NCBI GenBank assembly: GCA_907165275.2
Contig: OU015662.1
Location: 11,870,501 to 11,934,500 of the forward strand
Source of the DNA: Zygaena filipendulae
Taxonomy: Eukaryota > Arthropoda > Insecta > Lepidoptera > Zygaenidae
DNA length: 64,000 nucleotides
Direction of reading: 5' to 3'
Shown here: one piece after another, positions 1-10,480 of the stretch
Layout of the letters: each line of letters begins with the position of its first letter
Position numbering within the stretch: the stretch's first letter is position 1
Notes under the pieces: generated by a model
What the model saw: only the letters and a program-made list of their open reading frames with translations
Database searches by the model: none
Told to the model about the DNA's origin: nothing
Made by a program: the position numbers and the translations under genes

Positions 1-549
1 CCTACGCACGTTGTTAAAATGTCAGTTAGTGTTTCCACACACTTGTGATTTTGAAAAACTTGCTAATAATCGTCCTTGTACGAGTAAAGATTCATAATAG
101 GAACCCATTGCCCAAATTTCTTTTTCACAACTTTTACAGTTTACAATTTACAGTTTTGGCGTCGCGTTACTTTGTTAAGTTATCTATTTAAAGTTATTGC
201 ACATCACGGTACAAAAAGCGGACTTAGTACCACAGTGGCATTCTTTGACTACTTAGAATTAGAATTTTGATTTTCAAAAGTAGTCAACATCCCCATTATC
301 TATTTATACATACATATTATTAATGACATCGAAATCTTTATCTGTAATATTGAGATAACTTACTACTTGGTAATGAGCTACGAGTGTTTCAGGTTTATTT
401 GCACACTGACAAAATATGAAAATATTTTTTTTGTCTCACTGTGCGTAGTTGGTACTTTTAGTTTCGGAAAAATGAAATTTTATAAGGGAATTCCAGAAAG
501 AGCTGTTAATGTAATGCGAAATAATGCAAATTGTTTGTTTGACTGTCAC
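1..549. other. AT-rich unannotated stretch
   Basis: No coding signal or RNA gene is recognisable. A short piece near 255-297 resembles the outer end of the repeat at 55701-56010 (shared words such as tcaaaagt and gtcaacatcc), so it is probably a degraded repeat end. The rest looks like ordinary AT-rich noncoding DNA. Confidence 0.5.
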
Positions 550-1184
550 CATTGGCGTATCTAGGGTTATTTTTCAGGGGAGGCGTGCCTCTGACATGTC
601 ATAATCGCGTCGACACGTCTTCACGCATATTTCATGTCGCTTGTTCCTTAGTTATTGCAGTTTCTGTATACATCATCATGTATTTAGTATATTTCTATAG
701 TTTTTATTTATTTATTTCATTATCTTCACTTTACCTATCTATGTATTGCATTTAATATTTCTTATAATACAATTTTTTTTTGATTTAATTTGCTGTGTTG
801 CTGCACCACCTACCTATCTTTTCTGTAACAAACATCTCCATACTCCGCCCGGTAGCCTGGAAGAGATCGCTTTATAGTGATAAGGCCGCCTTTTGGAGCC
901 ACTTAATACTTTCCGTTTCTAAATATTTTTTTTATTGTACTGTTTGTGGTGTTCAATAAAGTGTTTTTCATTCATTCATTCATTCATAATATGTATACTC
1001 TCGGGAGTCGCGGGTGCAAACTTGTAAAAAATTAAGTCTACAGATTTGAAGAGTCGTCTGAAGTTAGTTATCAGTATTATAACTTTTCGAATCGGTAGCC
1101 CAACATCTTGGAGTGGGCACTAGACCATCCTGGGGTAGACCCGGCCCACCCGACCCACTCGGCCCCCCTCTATATACGCCTATG
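550..1184. mobile_element. hAT-like nonautonomous DNA transposon, interrupted by a LINE tail
   Basis: The ends are inverted repeats: CATTGGCGTATCTAG on the left and, read inward from the right, CATAGGCGTATATAG. They are flanked by an 8-bp direct repeat, ACTGTCAC at 542-549 and ACTGTTAC at 1185-1192 (one mismatch). An 8-bp target duplication is the mark of the hAT superfamily. There is no transposase frame, so the element is nonautonomous. A LINE 3' tail (about 800-990) sits inside and is a later insertion. A second, cleaner element with the same kind of terminus is at 52870-53136. Confidence 0.7.
800..990 (+). mobile_element. LINE 3' end with ATTC tail
   Basis: This noncoding piece contains the word block gcctggaagagatcgcttta...gataaggccgcctttt, which recurs in diverged form at 20444-20494 downstream of a recognisable LINE ORF end. 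It then runs into a polyadenylation-like ttcaataaag and a tandem ATTC tail. Short tandem repeats at the 3' end instead of poly(A) are typical of Jockey/CR1-type non-LTR retrotransposons. Strongly 5'-truncated; no coding part remains. Confidence 0.65.
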
Positions 1185-1192
1185 ACTGTTAC

Positions 1193-2570
1193 ATTGCAAA
1201 TGAGCAACTTTTGCACACAATTAGAAGGGTCAAAAAATTTGTAGAACGATTTTACCTAGACTTTTGAAAGAGTCCCGATATCATCGGGCAGCTAAGTAGT
1301 TGTTCTTAAATACGCATGTTATGATGCAGCTCTGCCTCTATGACACCTCTATGGCAGCGGTATGACTTTACTGGTGGTCCCATTTCCCTCGACTGGCGCA
1401 TCGCATCGCGTCATCCTGGATCGATATCCGTGTGCTGTGCTGTGCGGTGTCATAGTGCAAACAATTTGAGAGCTCTACACTGTCTAATGATTTATCTCGA
1501 ACATTAACTTTCTTTTTGTTATTAAAATACAGCCAGTATCGAACATTCTAAACTTTCTACGTGGTTCTTTTATATTGATCCATGGAATCAAAGAACAATG
1601 AATAAATAATTAATTAATAGATCCCTCTATGAAAGACCATGGTCCGAAAACGTTACTCGTTAGTCGTTACGTGTTGTAAGTTATGACCTATCATTGATGG
1701 GTCAGAAAAGTAACTCAATTATAAGCATCAAAATAAAAAAATATAGAAATTTAAAACATGTCCTTCAGATAGAAGGAGAATATACTACTCGTTAAAAACT
1801 TCTAAATTAATCTCGAAAATAGGAGAGCCAACGAGGCGAGGGGAATATTCGTTTGATCTTTTTATTTTATAATACTTAATAGAAAGCACCCACTTTTTTG
1901 TTACGAATTTGAAGAATCGCGAAAATTCTATAAATGTATGTGTATAATATTATGTATACCTCAGACAAAATCCAACAAAAGAATAGAGTTCGTCTGAAAG
2001 CTAAGATTCTTGAAACAGGACGCTTCAGCGACGCCGGGACGTCTTTGAGTGGTTTTGTTTTCCGTTTGAATTATGCGCCCTTTGTGGAGGTGGCAATTTG
2101 TATCTACATCACAACACTGGCCGCTCAGAAAATAGCTGCCCCTCGTATTTCGTCGGGTAATCACGCTCGATATACTTTCTTCTTTTTTTACCAATGACTA
2201 CGCTAGAATAAAGAATAAGCAAAGGTCTAGTTCCCATTAACTGCTCAGTGCTTTCATTGTTTTAGAGTAGGTACTTTATACATACGTATATCGATGCGGA
2301 TATGTATCGTGCCGGAATACTTACAAGTCCCAAGCGTCTCTTCCAGTCACAGGCACACAGACGTTTAATATAACTCCGCTTCGGGTCATCTCTGGTTCAA
2401 AGGGTATTTATTATCTGTGGCGAATCAACGTGGCAACGCAGCGAGCCTCTTGGGGTCCTTTGTGCTGGGAATAACCAGAGGCGGACCATTCGACTGACGT
2501 ATATGAAGTTGACGATGTTTAAGACTAAGTATAGTTGACTTGTGACTGCTTGGACATGTAAATTATTAAA
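1193..2570. other. Unannotated noncoding stretch
   Basis: Opposite-strand open frames at about 1934-2197 overlap each other and show no codon or family signal, so I treat them as chance. I recognise no repeat terminus, RNA gene or exon here. Confidence 0.4.
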
Positions 2571-2576
2571 TAACTA

Positions 2577-2690
2577 CCTTTTTCTCGCGGTCTCACCCGC
2601 GTTAATTTTGGAGTTTCCGCGGGAATTCCAGGACCCTTTGTCCCCTTTGTCTTTTTCTGTACCCCTGACAGTGTGTATGCAAAAATTTTA
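2577..2690 (-). mobile_element. Lep1-type Helitron fragment
   Basis: Read on the + strand it begins with the ctcgcggtctcacccgcg hairpin and continues into gttaattttggagtttccgc and a ctgtacccctgacagtgtg core, the standard order of the reverse-oriented Helitron repeat seen complete at 53909-54104. The distal end is lost at the junction with the neighbouring repeat. Confidence 0.7.
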
Positions 2691-3497
2691 ACAAAAAAAT
2701 TAAAACCGACTTCCAAAAACACAAAATAAAAATGCTAAAAATAAAAAGCTAATAATTTAAAAATACCGATTTAATCGGTTTTAATTTTTTTTGTTAAAAT
2801 TTTGTTTATTTTTCGCTTTTAAGTGGGTTTGTTTGTAATTTATCTAAGTTACATTAGCCTAATGTGAACTGCTCATCACCTTTTATAACATATTGCTTTT
2901 CCCCACCACCCCACCAACTATGGTCTTCATCATCAGTTCCACTTCTTCAAATTTTGCTTTCCAAAAGCAAATAAACGATTTACTATAAAAAATACAAAAA
3001 TCGCTATAGGTGTACCTATAATTTTTGAAGAGTTCCCCCAATTACTCCAAGATCCCATCATCAGATCTCGACATGGTGACATTAATGGAATCAATTTGGG
3101 AGTATCCCCTTTCAAACAAAAAAACAATTTTCGAAATCACTCCAATCGGAACCCGTGAAATACGTATTATTGTTGAGTAGTTCCGATGACCATCTGTGGT
3201 CTTCATCATCAGTTCCACTTCTTCAAATTTTGCTTTCCAAAAGCAAATGAACGATTTACTATAAAAAAATACCCAAATCGCTATAGGTATGCCTATAATT
3301 TTTGAAGAGTTCCCTCGATTTCTCCAAGATCCCATCATCAGATTCCGACTTGGTGGTAATGGGACCTAATTGGGATACCCTTTGGGAAAAAAAGAATTTT
3401 CCAAGTCGGTCCAACCGTCTTCGAGTAATCGGTGAACATACATAAAAAAAAAACATACATACGATCGAACATAGAACCTCCTCCATTTTGGAAGTCG
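2688..3497 (-). repeat. gaagtcggt repeat family, copy 1, with two internal units
   Basis: This repeat carries the terminal motif accgacttccaaaa at its low end and ggaagtcggt near 3490. Between them are two diverged head-to-tail units of roughly 250-300 bp, each holding the words ttccaaaagcaaat, gatcccatcatcaga and a cgattttctt-type stretch. The same material lies in the opposite orientation at 44574-45235. Short open frames in it are shared by both copies and arise from the repeat itself. No transposase or known family domain is visible; probably a nonautonomous DNA element. Confidence 0.7.
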
Positions 3498-3499
3498 GT

Positions 3500-3640
3500 T
3501 ATTAATTACATGCGGTTTCACGCGCGTTAATTTCGGAGCTGCCGCGGGAACTCCAGGGTAAAAGTATCCAATGTATTAAGACGAGAAAGCGTAACGAAAA
3601 ACAAACTCTCACATTTATATGTATTATATTAGTCAGGGCT
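3500..3640 (-). mobile_element. Lep1-type Helitron fragment
   Basis: Contains the hairpin side tgcggtttcacgcgcg, the conserved gttaatttcggag core and, after an internal deletion, the opposite end aaactctcacatttatatg...attagt. It is a shrunken copy of the 200-bp Helitron repeat. It abuts the preceding repeat directly. Confidence 0.65.
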
Positions 3641-3751
3641 GTAATTTAAGTGAATTTGAAAACATATAGATAATATAAGTAATAAATTTATATTCTACAA
3701 ATTACTTTAATATAGTATGTTTGTTTGGCCCTTATCAATTGATTGTAATGT

Positions 3752-3870
3752 TGTTACAGGTAAGCATTAGCGCGGCCATGGAGGATGAAGCGCGGCACTG
3801 CGATCTCCCTGATCCGATGCTCTGTATGGTGGGACTGGCGCTGGGAGTCAGTATAAAAACTACGGATACC
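3752..3870 (+). other. Candidate exon or recursive splice site
   Basis: At 3759/3760 the sequence ttacag|gtaagc is both a usable splice acceptor and a near-consensus donor. It is followed by a GC-rich open segment with an ATG at 3778 reading MEDEARHCDLPDPMLCMVGL and continuing open to about 3957, with a possible donor-like gtataa after gagtca near 3850. The GC content stands out against its AT-rich surroundings. I do not recognise the protein. It may be a small exon, a zero-length recursive splicing point, or chance. Confidence 0.25.
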
Positions 3871-3959
3871 TACATGTTATTGTCAGTTTTCCTTCCTCAT
3901 ATCCACTATAATATCGGCGGCCGTGATTCGCTGCTTCTGTTGTTCAACCCTTGCTTCTA

Positions 3960-5095
3960 ATCTATTTGTTTATTTATTCAAAACAAGATAGGCTTACAGT
4001 GTACCTATATTGGTACAGGGAATTAAGCTTATAAGAGGAACGGATCAAAGGAGGGTGTTCGTTATTCGATTCTCGTCTCCAAATATTAAAAAAAAAAAGA
4101 TTGCCTAAAAAAAAACAATATTGAGCGCGCAAGTTGCCGACGCGCTGACGGATCATACCCTAAACGACATTCAACACTCCTATCATATCCAAAATAAGGT
4201 TCACTTTTTGTTTGAGGTTATTATTGATTTATCAGCGTCTTTTTATTTTATTTTTATATTTTCAATAATTTGGTAAGTACCTACATGATAGCATGTATGA
4301 TCGAGAGATTGAATACGTCCCTGTCCCTCGTTCAACCTTTCAACTTTAGGCAAAGATATCAAAGAAATAAAGGCAGCCGGATCGGTTCAGCGAAGTATTT
4401 AGACAACTATTTCTTATTAGGCCCTCTTAACGGGCGGGCACTTTCGTCCCGGGTCCCGAGAGGTAAGTAATTCTTGAGTTAGGACTGTAGTGGAGATATA
4501 ATTCTGTTTATTAAATTAATGACGGTCTTCGGCCGATTCTCCTGTTGCCGTCGTATATTGGTGAATTCATTTGTGTAGTATTAAAGCTTTAGTTAACTCC
4601 TAATAGGATTACTGTGAACGGATGTCAACATTCTGTTTACCTTTACAAGAATTTGAGGTCTGCTCTATTCATGTCCGAGTGTTTATTCATACTTCTACAT
4701 AGACAGTCTTATGTAGGCAATTAGTGTGTTTGAGATATGTGTCAATCATATTAAGTTAATGGACATAGATGACAAGAAAAACATAAAGCCCGAAGTCGTA
4801 GTCTGACTGATTATCATAACCGAGTATTAATGCTCTTACGTAGTCTTAACAAAGAATACAGAATATTGTTGCACTTGCGACACACTCTGCCTCCCACCAA
4901 TTTCATGCCTCCTCATACCCCGCGAAAGTTTTGTGGTAGTTTCAGTGTTTGTTCTCTAACAACTGACAGTTACTGTCAGCTCGCTGTCAACTTTCCGATA
5001 CGCACACACGCAGAACACGTGTACGTACAAGCCGCCCGTCTTTACTTGTGGGAAAGTACTTGAATCAGTTCATTTGTATAGATTGTCAAGGGGCT
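3960..5095. other. Unannotated noncoding stretch
   Basis: Contains A-runs at about 4088-4117 but no repeat terminus, RNA gene or convincing coding frame. The open frames on either strand are short and without family signal. Confidence 0.4.
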
Positions 5096-5097
5096 GG

Positions 5098-5319
5098 ACC
5101 CTTATTCACTATGACCAACAACATTCCTTGCCCATAACGCGCGTCCCAAATACACAATCCCGAACGCTCCAGATGCCAAAATATTAGAAATTAATATTCT
5201 GTATGCCATAACTTTGTGAATGTATTGTTTTGTAGTGCAACTTCTCTCTGTAAACGAAGGAAGGACAATCTTGCGGACGGGTTACGTGACGCGGCGTCTT
5301 GTGGTCATAGTGAATAGGA
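5098..5319. mobile_element. MITE with ccttattcactatgacc ends
   Basis: The two ends are imperfect inverted repeats: cccttattcactatgacca on the left and tggtcatagtgaatagg on the right. The inner part next to the right end (gcggcgtcttgt) reappears inverted in the related fragment at 9213-9280. The size of about 220 bp and the lack of coding capacity fit a MITE. The superfamily cannot be fixed from the ends. Confidence 0.65.
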
Positions 5320-5482
5320 ATAATAGTAGAAAAAGTGAGAATAGGCCATAGATAAGCAAGGAGTGTGTTTGAGCTAAGAATTCGTGGACAGACAACTTGT
5401 GTTGTATTTTATGACGTACCTACCTACATGAGTGTATCTACTATTCGTCACTAGTAAAGTTAATCAGTTGGTCTAGTCCTAG

Positions 5483-5876
5483 GTCCGTATTCCAAAAGGT
5501 TACTCAAGTCATGAATCTAGTTTTAAAACTAATTTCAAGTAAAGCTTTAATTTTAGAACCTTACTTGAAACGAGATTCATCAATCAACAATCAGCTGAGT
5601 TTTTTCTTTATTCTAGAACGACGCTTGAGTACTAATCTATACTCAAGCAAAGATTTGATCTTTGTTTACGTCTGTCATGTCAAGACCACTCAACCAATCA
5701 GAGCTCAAAATCTCTACTCAAGACTAGTTTCAACTGATTAGAACCAATTAGAGTTCAGAATCCTTACTCAAGACTAGTTTCAAGTGATAAGAACTTAAAA
5801 CGCATTCTATAATAAGCTGTACGCTTGAGTTATGATCTAGTAAAACGTGATCTGAGTCTCCTTCTGGAATACGGGC
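5483..5876. mobile_element. MITE with CCGTATTCCA ends and CCTAG target duplication
   Basis: Left terminus gtccgtattccaaaaggt and right terminus (reverse complement) gcccgtattccagaagga match over about 30 bp with few differences. CCTAG stands directly outside both ends (5478-5482 and 5877-5881), which may be a target duplication. Inside is a tandem duplication of about 55 bp: ctactcaagactagtttcaa near 5713 and ttactcaagactagtttcaa near 5763. No transposase frame. Confidence 0.7.
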
Positions 5877-5881
5877 CCTAG

Positions 5882-6540
5882 ACTACCCATCACAGCACAG
5901 TGCTAGATAATATCAATATGTACATTGTACTGAGATTTGATAGATTCCGAGACACAGTACCTACGAACACAAAAAAATAAATAAGTTCAAATGCAACGTT
6001 ATTATCATTATTGATAACGTTACTCGTATTAATGGAAATATTTCCCATAAATATTCCACGATTAATTAGTACACCAAATGGCATTTTGCACTTTTAATTA
6101 ATATAAATATTCATTAAAATCTGTTTGTGTTTAGATACTTACCTATAATATGTAAACTATAAATTTTATCCGAGTTAACAGATTACAAATTAAATTTCAA
6201 AGCCACAGTAATGAGTGTTATCGCCGTTTGGTTATCGTTATTTTTTACCATAATTAGGGTTCTGATAAGATCCAATACATTAACCAACTAAGTAGGTACT
6301 GAATGTTGATTAGTAAAAAAAGTGGCAAATTTATTATGAATTTTTCTACAGTATTTCAATCTCTCCATCATTATTGACGCCGAACTTAAAAAATAATTGA
6401 TACTTATTACAATTTAATGATTTAAATAATTTATCGTAAATAAATGTTATTGGGAATCGACCAACGAGTATAAGTATTATATTGTATAATGCGACTTATT
6501 TATAGTTTTCCTCTTGCGATAAATAATAATATTATAATAA
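5882..6540. other. AT-rich unannotated stretch
   Basis: Very AT-rich with short AAT/ATT runs, the last of them (about 6525-6543) probably the tail of the following SINE. No other structure recognised. Confidence 0.45.
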
Positions 6541-6795
6541 TAATCCACTTCACAACACACAGATCTACTTGATCCCACACTAAGCTATAAGCTTGTGTCG
6601 TGGAAACCAAGCAAACGTGGTATATACTGCATAGAATTACATATATATATATATATATTATACTATAGATATATAATCACGCCCAGACTGGAAAGTGGAA
6701 CCCTGTGTTCATCACACAAAGTCCACCCCCACCGGGAATCGAACCCGAAACCTCTTGATTCTGGTAGGCGTGGTGACCTAAACACGTTAGTGAAC
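6541..6795 (-). mobile_element. tRNA-derived SINE, copy 1
   Basis: On the + strand it starts with the tail block aatccacttcacaacacaca and ctaagctataagcttgtgtc, runs through an AT microsatellite, and ends with ccaccgggaatcgaacccga, the complement of a tRNA B-box (GGTTCGATTCCC type), followed by a diverged A-box region. The same order is found at 50488-50674, and reversed at 38433-39267. Transcribed by RNA polymerase III when active. Confidence 0.8.
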
Positions 6796-6865
6796 ATTTC
6801 CATGCTAAAATAAGGCAAGTAGAGATCGAGTTCATATAGAAGATTGCATCATGTTTTTCAATTTT

Positions 6866-7030
6866 TTTTATGTACGTTCGCTGACTACTCGAAGACGGCT
6901 GAACCTATTTGCAAAATTCTTCTTTTGTTGTAAAAGGTAGATATACCTGCTTCCGAAATGGTCCTATTAGTATCAGGTCAGGATCTGATGGTGGGAAGTG
7001 AGAGAAATCGAGGGAATGCTTCAAAATATT
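6866..7030 (+). repeat. gaagtcggt repeat family, partial copy
   Basis: The words ttatgtacgttcgctgacta, ctcgaagacggctgaac, ggatctgatggtgggaa and gagaaatcgagggaa match the start of the unit at 44650-44800. Only part of one unit is present, without the terminal motif. It runs directly into a Helitron copy. Confidence 0.65.
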
Positions 7031-7330
7031 ATAAGCACAGGTATATTAATGAGGGTGAAAGTACGTTCAATTTCGCATAGGTACCTACTACCCGTTGTCA
7101 AGAATAGAGGTTGCATTTTTTCCGGAGTTTTCACGGGATCTCCGAAATTAGTCGTCCGTCCGTGCTGTCCCCATTCCAGGTCGGCAACGCACCTGCACGC
7201 CTTCTGGTGTTGCAGATGTCTATGGGCGGCGGTAATCACTTACCATCAGGTGTACCACTTGCCCGTTTGCCCCCTGTGACATAAAAAAAAACTCCGTAAT
7301 TAACGCGGGCGAAAATGCGGCGAACAGCTA
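7028..7330 (+). mobile_element. Helitron copy interrupted by a SINE-like repeat
   Basis: The left part (attataagcac...gagggtgaaagt, then ttttcacgggatctccgaa) and right part (taattaacgcgggcgaaaat, gaacagcta) are the two halves of one degraded + strand Helitron. The 120-bp block at 7171-7292 is foreign and separates ctccgaaatta from the 3' hairpin region. Confidence 0.65.
7171..7292 (-). mobile_element. SINE-like interspersed repeat (caaacgggcaggtgg type)
   Basis: The block ccaggtcggcaacgcacctg...ggcggcggtaatcacttaccatcaggtg...cccgtttgccccctgtgacataaaaaaaa is the reverse of the repeat at 30491-30612, where it reads gggcaaacgggcaggtgg. This is a very common lepidopteran dispersed repeat, probably a SINE or a LINE 3' end. 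Inserted in the Helitron at 7028-7330. Confidence 0.7.
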
Positions 7331-7857
7331 TTTTAAAAATAAATCGAAGAAAGAATATCTACGTACTAGTTTCATCACTGTAAGTGTCTTAAACGATGGC
7401 GGGCGGTTTTTAATAACAACAACCCTGCCGCGACCCCGCTATTGTCTTGGGACGGTCTCCCAGGCCCCCCGGGTACCTCGCCATCATCATCCCCCACGTC
7501 CCCTGTCCACCCACACTGCTGTAATTGTTTTCACCGACTCGAGACGCCTACTGAATATTTAAGCCGGGATAAATGTAAAATATTGAAGTCCTCACTCTTA
7601 GTCGAAACGAGTGGGCATAGACTACGAGTGGATCACAATTTGTTCTCTATCATTCGTCCACGTCAGCTTCTTAGTTCTGTTATAATTTGAAGTGCTCTTA
7701 GCTAATTGCTACTTAACAAGCGATTAGTCTGTTTGGCTCTGTTGTATTTTTGGTCTCATTTATCAGATAATTACCATTGAGTCCCATTTTGTTATTGCCA
7801 TTGAATTCTAAGTATATCAAAAGTACCTACCGTTATAACTACAAACGAATTCTTAAA
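7331..7857. other. Unannotated stretch with a GC-rich patch
   Basis: A GC-rich patch at about 7430-7530 includes gcccccgggtacctcgcc-like sequence and tcatcatcccccacgtcccc. It is open on the + strand but low-complexity, with no recognised family. It could be a conserved regulatory patch or part of an unrecognised repeat. Nothing else is evident. Confidence 0.35.
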
Positions 7858-7992
7858 ATGTCTGTTTGTTTGTTCTGGCTAATCTCCGAAACGGTTGGAC
7901 CGGTAGGGGACCGGCAGATTAGATGATGTTATTTATAAGGTTACTTTTTTTAGGGTTCCTGCGGGAATTCCGCAACTCACGCGGCACAGGTA
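7858..7992 (+). mobile_element. Helitron-like fragment
   Basis: Order of words: tgtctgtttgtttgttctgg, ctccgaaacggttggacc, gttcctgcgggaattccg, acgcggcacag. This is the order of the longer Helitron variant also seen at 21960-22260. The terminal CTAG is lost. Confidence 0.6.
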
Positions 7993-8754
7993 TTTTGGAA
8001 TAAACTAATCATGATCTTGATATCAGTAGGTATCAGTTTTTGCAATTTATGTCTGTGTGTTTGTCTGATCACCTTCTGCTGGTGCCGCGCGTGGCGTTAC
8101 GGGTGTGGGCGCAGAGAGAAAATTAATTAATTTTTTGTATTAATTTGATACACTACACAAAAATGTTTGCACGGAATTGAATCAAGTGTATATCGCAGTT
8201 GCCTCAACTGCCTTGAACAGTGCTTTATTTCATCACAATACGATATCGATTCTATTAAAAGTGCGTGCCAGTGAACTTTCGAAATGAAGCCGCCGGCAAT
8301 AGTTGTATAGTTAGTTACCACGACTAAAACATTACGTTTTAATAATAAAACGCATTTACAATCTCTTTATCCCGCCGTATATAATGTATACTTACATATT
8401 TACAAATTATAAATAATATAAAGCGATCCGCTGTTTTTACATGAGGAGGCTAAATCCCCAATTTCTCCAATAAGACGTGGGAGCCTTATAGCTCGTGGAA
8501 ATTGATAAAGCTGTATTAGTATTCAACGTGGTCACCCGTCGGGGGGTGCAGATTTGTGGGGTGTTTGAGGGGGGGCAGCGACCCCCCGCCTGAGATGTGT
8601 TGCGGCGGGGGGTCAGCTGAGCGCCCTGGATTGATTTATCATGTCTTTATTAAGTATACGATTGTGCGTGTTGACGATGCGTGTTGGAACGCAAGCAAGC
8701 GCGTTGGAACGCTGCCGTTGCGCTGCTCTGAATGTTCATGTTCATTAACTAGTA
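7993..8754. other. Unannotated stretch with a G/C-rich inverted repeat
   Basis: At about 8538-8618, runs of G (gggggggtgc, gagggggggcagc) are followed by the complementary gaccccccgcc and a further gcggggggtc, giving several alternative stems and possible G-quadruplexes. I recognise no gene. Confidence 0.4.
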
Positions 8755-8825
8755 GCTATTCCCCGCGGTAATTTCGGAGTTCCCGTGGGAATTTCGGAAT
8801 AAAAAGTACCCTATGTCACTCAGGA
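8755..8825 (-). mobile_element. Helitron fragment
   Basis: ccccgcggtaatttcggagt, cccgtgggaatttcggaata and aaaagtaccctatgt form the core next to the 3' hairpin of the Lep1-type repeat in reverse orientation. Both ends are eroded. Confidence 0.65.
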
Positions 8826-9212
8826 CTCCCGTAGCTTCCTATATGTAAAAGAAGTTTTAAAATAGCTTCAGTATCTACAGAGATTACCCACTACAACGTC
8901 ATCAACTCACAATTCACAAACTTTAGCTCTTTATGATATTAGTATAACTAGATGTAGGTATATGAAATACGCAGGTCTTGAGGGGCTCAGTCTGGACACA
9001 GGCTAAATTAACTGCCAAAACTCGCACATGCCAAAACTCTTTGTAGTGTGACTTTAGCCTTAGTGGTCGACGACAGCCGGACCTCACGCAGCACTCGAGC
9101 GTGCTAGCCATCGATCGAGCCAAACCCTCGCGCGCCGCCCTCACTGTTATCGCCGGCGACCCACACTTTACTGTTCCATAACCTACTCTGATCCCCTGTA
9201 GATTGATGATCA
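8826..9212. other. Unannotated stretch
   Basis: Includes a GC-rich part at about 9060-9160 that is open on the - strand in two frames. I cannot assign these to a family and regard them as unproven. Confidence 0.35.
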
Positions 9213-9280
9213 GGGCCCTTATTCACTTTGACCATAACACGCCGCGCTAACATAAGACGCCGCAAAAACTGTCTTTCCCT
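9213..9280. mobile_element. Half copy of the ccttattcact MITE
   Basis: gggcccttattcactttgac followed by cataacacgccgcg and agacgccgc matches the right end of the MITE at 5098-5319 in reverse. Only one terminus is present. Confidence 0.55.
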
Positions 9281-10146
9281 CGTAATCAAAGAAGTTTTAC
9301 TTTTGTCACAGAGATATATACAAAAAATATCTGTAAAATAAAATCATTTCCCGTGCATTGGGCTCGCAAAAATAGTAATTTTTATAATAATAATTATTTT
9401 TTATTGTGTTCGTACCGAATTAATTATCAGGGCAAGGCACGCAAGGTTTGTGTTAAAAAAAAAAAACAAACTGAGTTCCAGCGATAATTCTGAAATCACG
9501 TGGGTACCTACAGCTAGTAATACTGTAATAATGATTTGGACATTACCGCATAGTCTAAGCAAAGCTTAAAGCAAAGCTTAGCTCACACTAAGCAAAACTT
9601 GTTGTAATATGGGGGGTTACCAGGCAATTATTATAAAATTTGTGTATTTTTTTTTTGTAAATATAAGTATACTTGTGATACGTAATACGATAGTTTACCC
9701 AGACTGAATGTAAACACAAATAAATGTTTACACTGAACCTTTACTTAGGCCCTACGACGTGAAGTCGTTATTTAAAAAAACTGTATACCTATACTAACCG
9801 AAAATAACTAGAGATTCTACGCAGATTATTTAGTTGACGATTTTGCATCTTTGATCGGTGTATTTTGGATATCAAGCAGAAACCTAATGTAATTGATTGA
9901 ACAAATAGGTAGGCTATTATGCCGTTTTTGTGTCATTTTGTGTGTGGACAAGTTGACTATAAGTCCTCATCAACTTTACATCGTTCCATCGACTCGGTGA
10001 CTTGTGAATTAGGCGCTTTGAAATTAATCAATTTTTACAATAAAAACGCTTGTTAACGCCTGTTATTAAAATCGACTAGGAATTAGCAGCCTCATAACAA
10101 TGTATTCACACCATAGATTAACAATGTCAATTAAGTACGTATGTAC
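9281..10146. other. AT-rich unannotated stretch
   Basis: No recognisable element. A short local repeat, agcaaagctta twice and a similar third word near 9560-9600, is the only structure seen. Confidence 0.45.
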
Positions 10147-10480
10147 TAGCTGTTCCCGCGTTTTCACCCGCGGTACTTTCGGAGATCCTGCGGGAATTCC
10201 GGGGTGAAAAGGACGCTGTTTCCTTTTTTGTGCCCCTGACAAAGTGGATGCTGTCATGATATGATCGATTGAGTAATTAATGTAGAGTACCTACTTTTTC
10301 GACACGTCCGACAATTATCGTCAAGTAGATATATTTCGACCAATTTACACAAAACCTTGACAAACCTTATGAATTATGGAATTGTGGAAACCACATGAAA
10401 ATCCGTTCCGTAGTTTTTAAGTTTATCGCGAACAGACAGACAGACGTGGCGAAGGACTTTGTTTTATAATATGTATATAG
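10147..10480 (-). mobile_element. Helitron, enlarged degraded copy
   Basis: Starts with ctagctgttcccgcgttttc acccgcg (the 3' hairpin and CTAG in reverse), has the tgcgggaattccggggtgaa core and gcccctgacaaagtggatgc. After about 110 bp of unrelated sequence it resumes with aatccgttccgtagttttta and agacagacgtggcgaaggac. Either an insertion or a longer Helitron variant. Confidence 0.65.

Noticed and set aside
7442..7690. Open frame rich in Pro and Ser
   Set aside because: No ATG start, low-complexity beginning, no splice support and no family signal.
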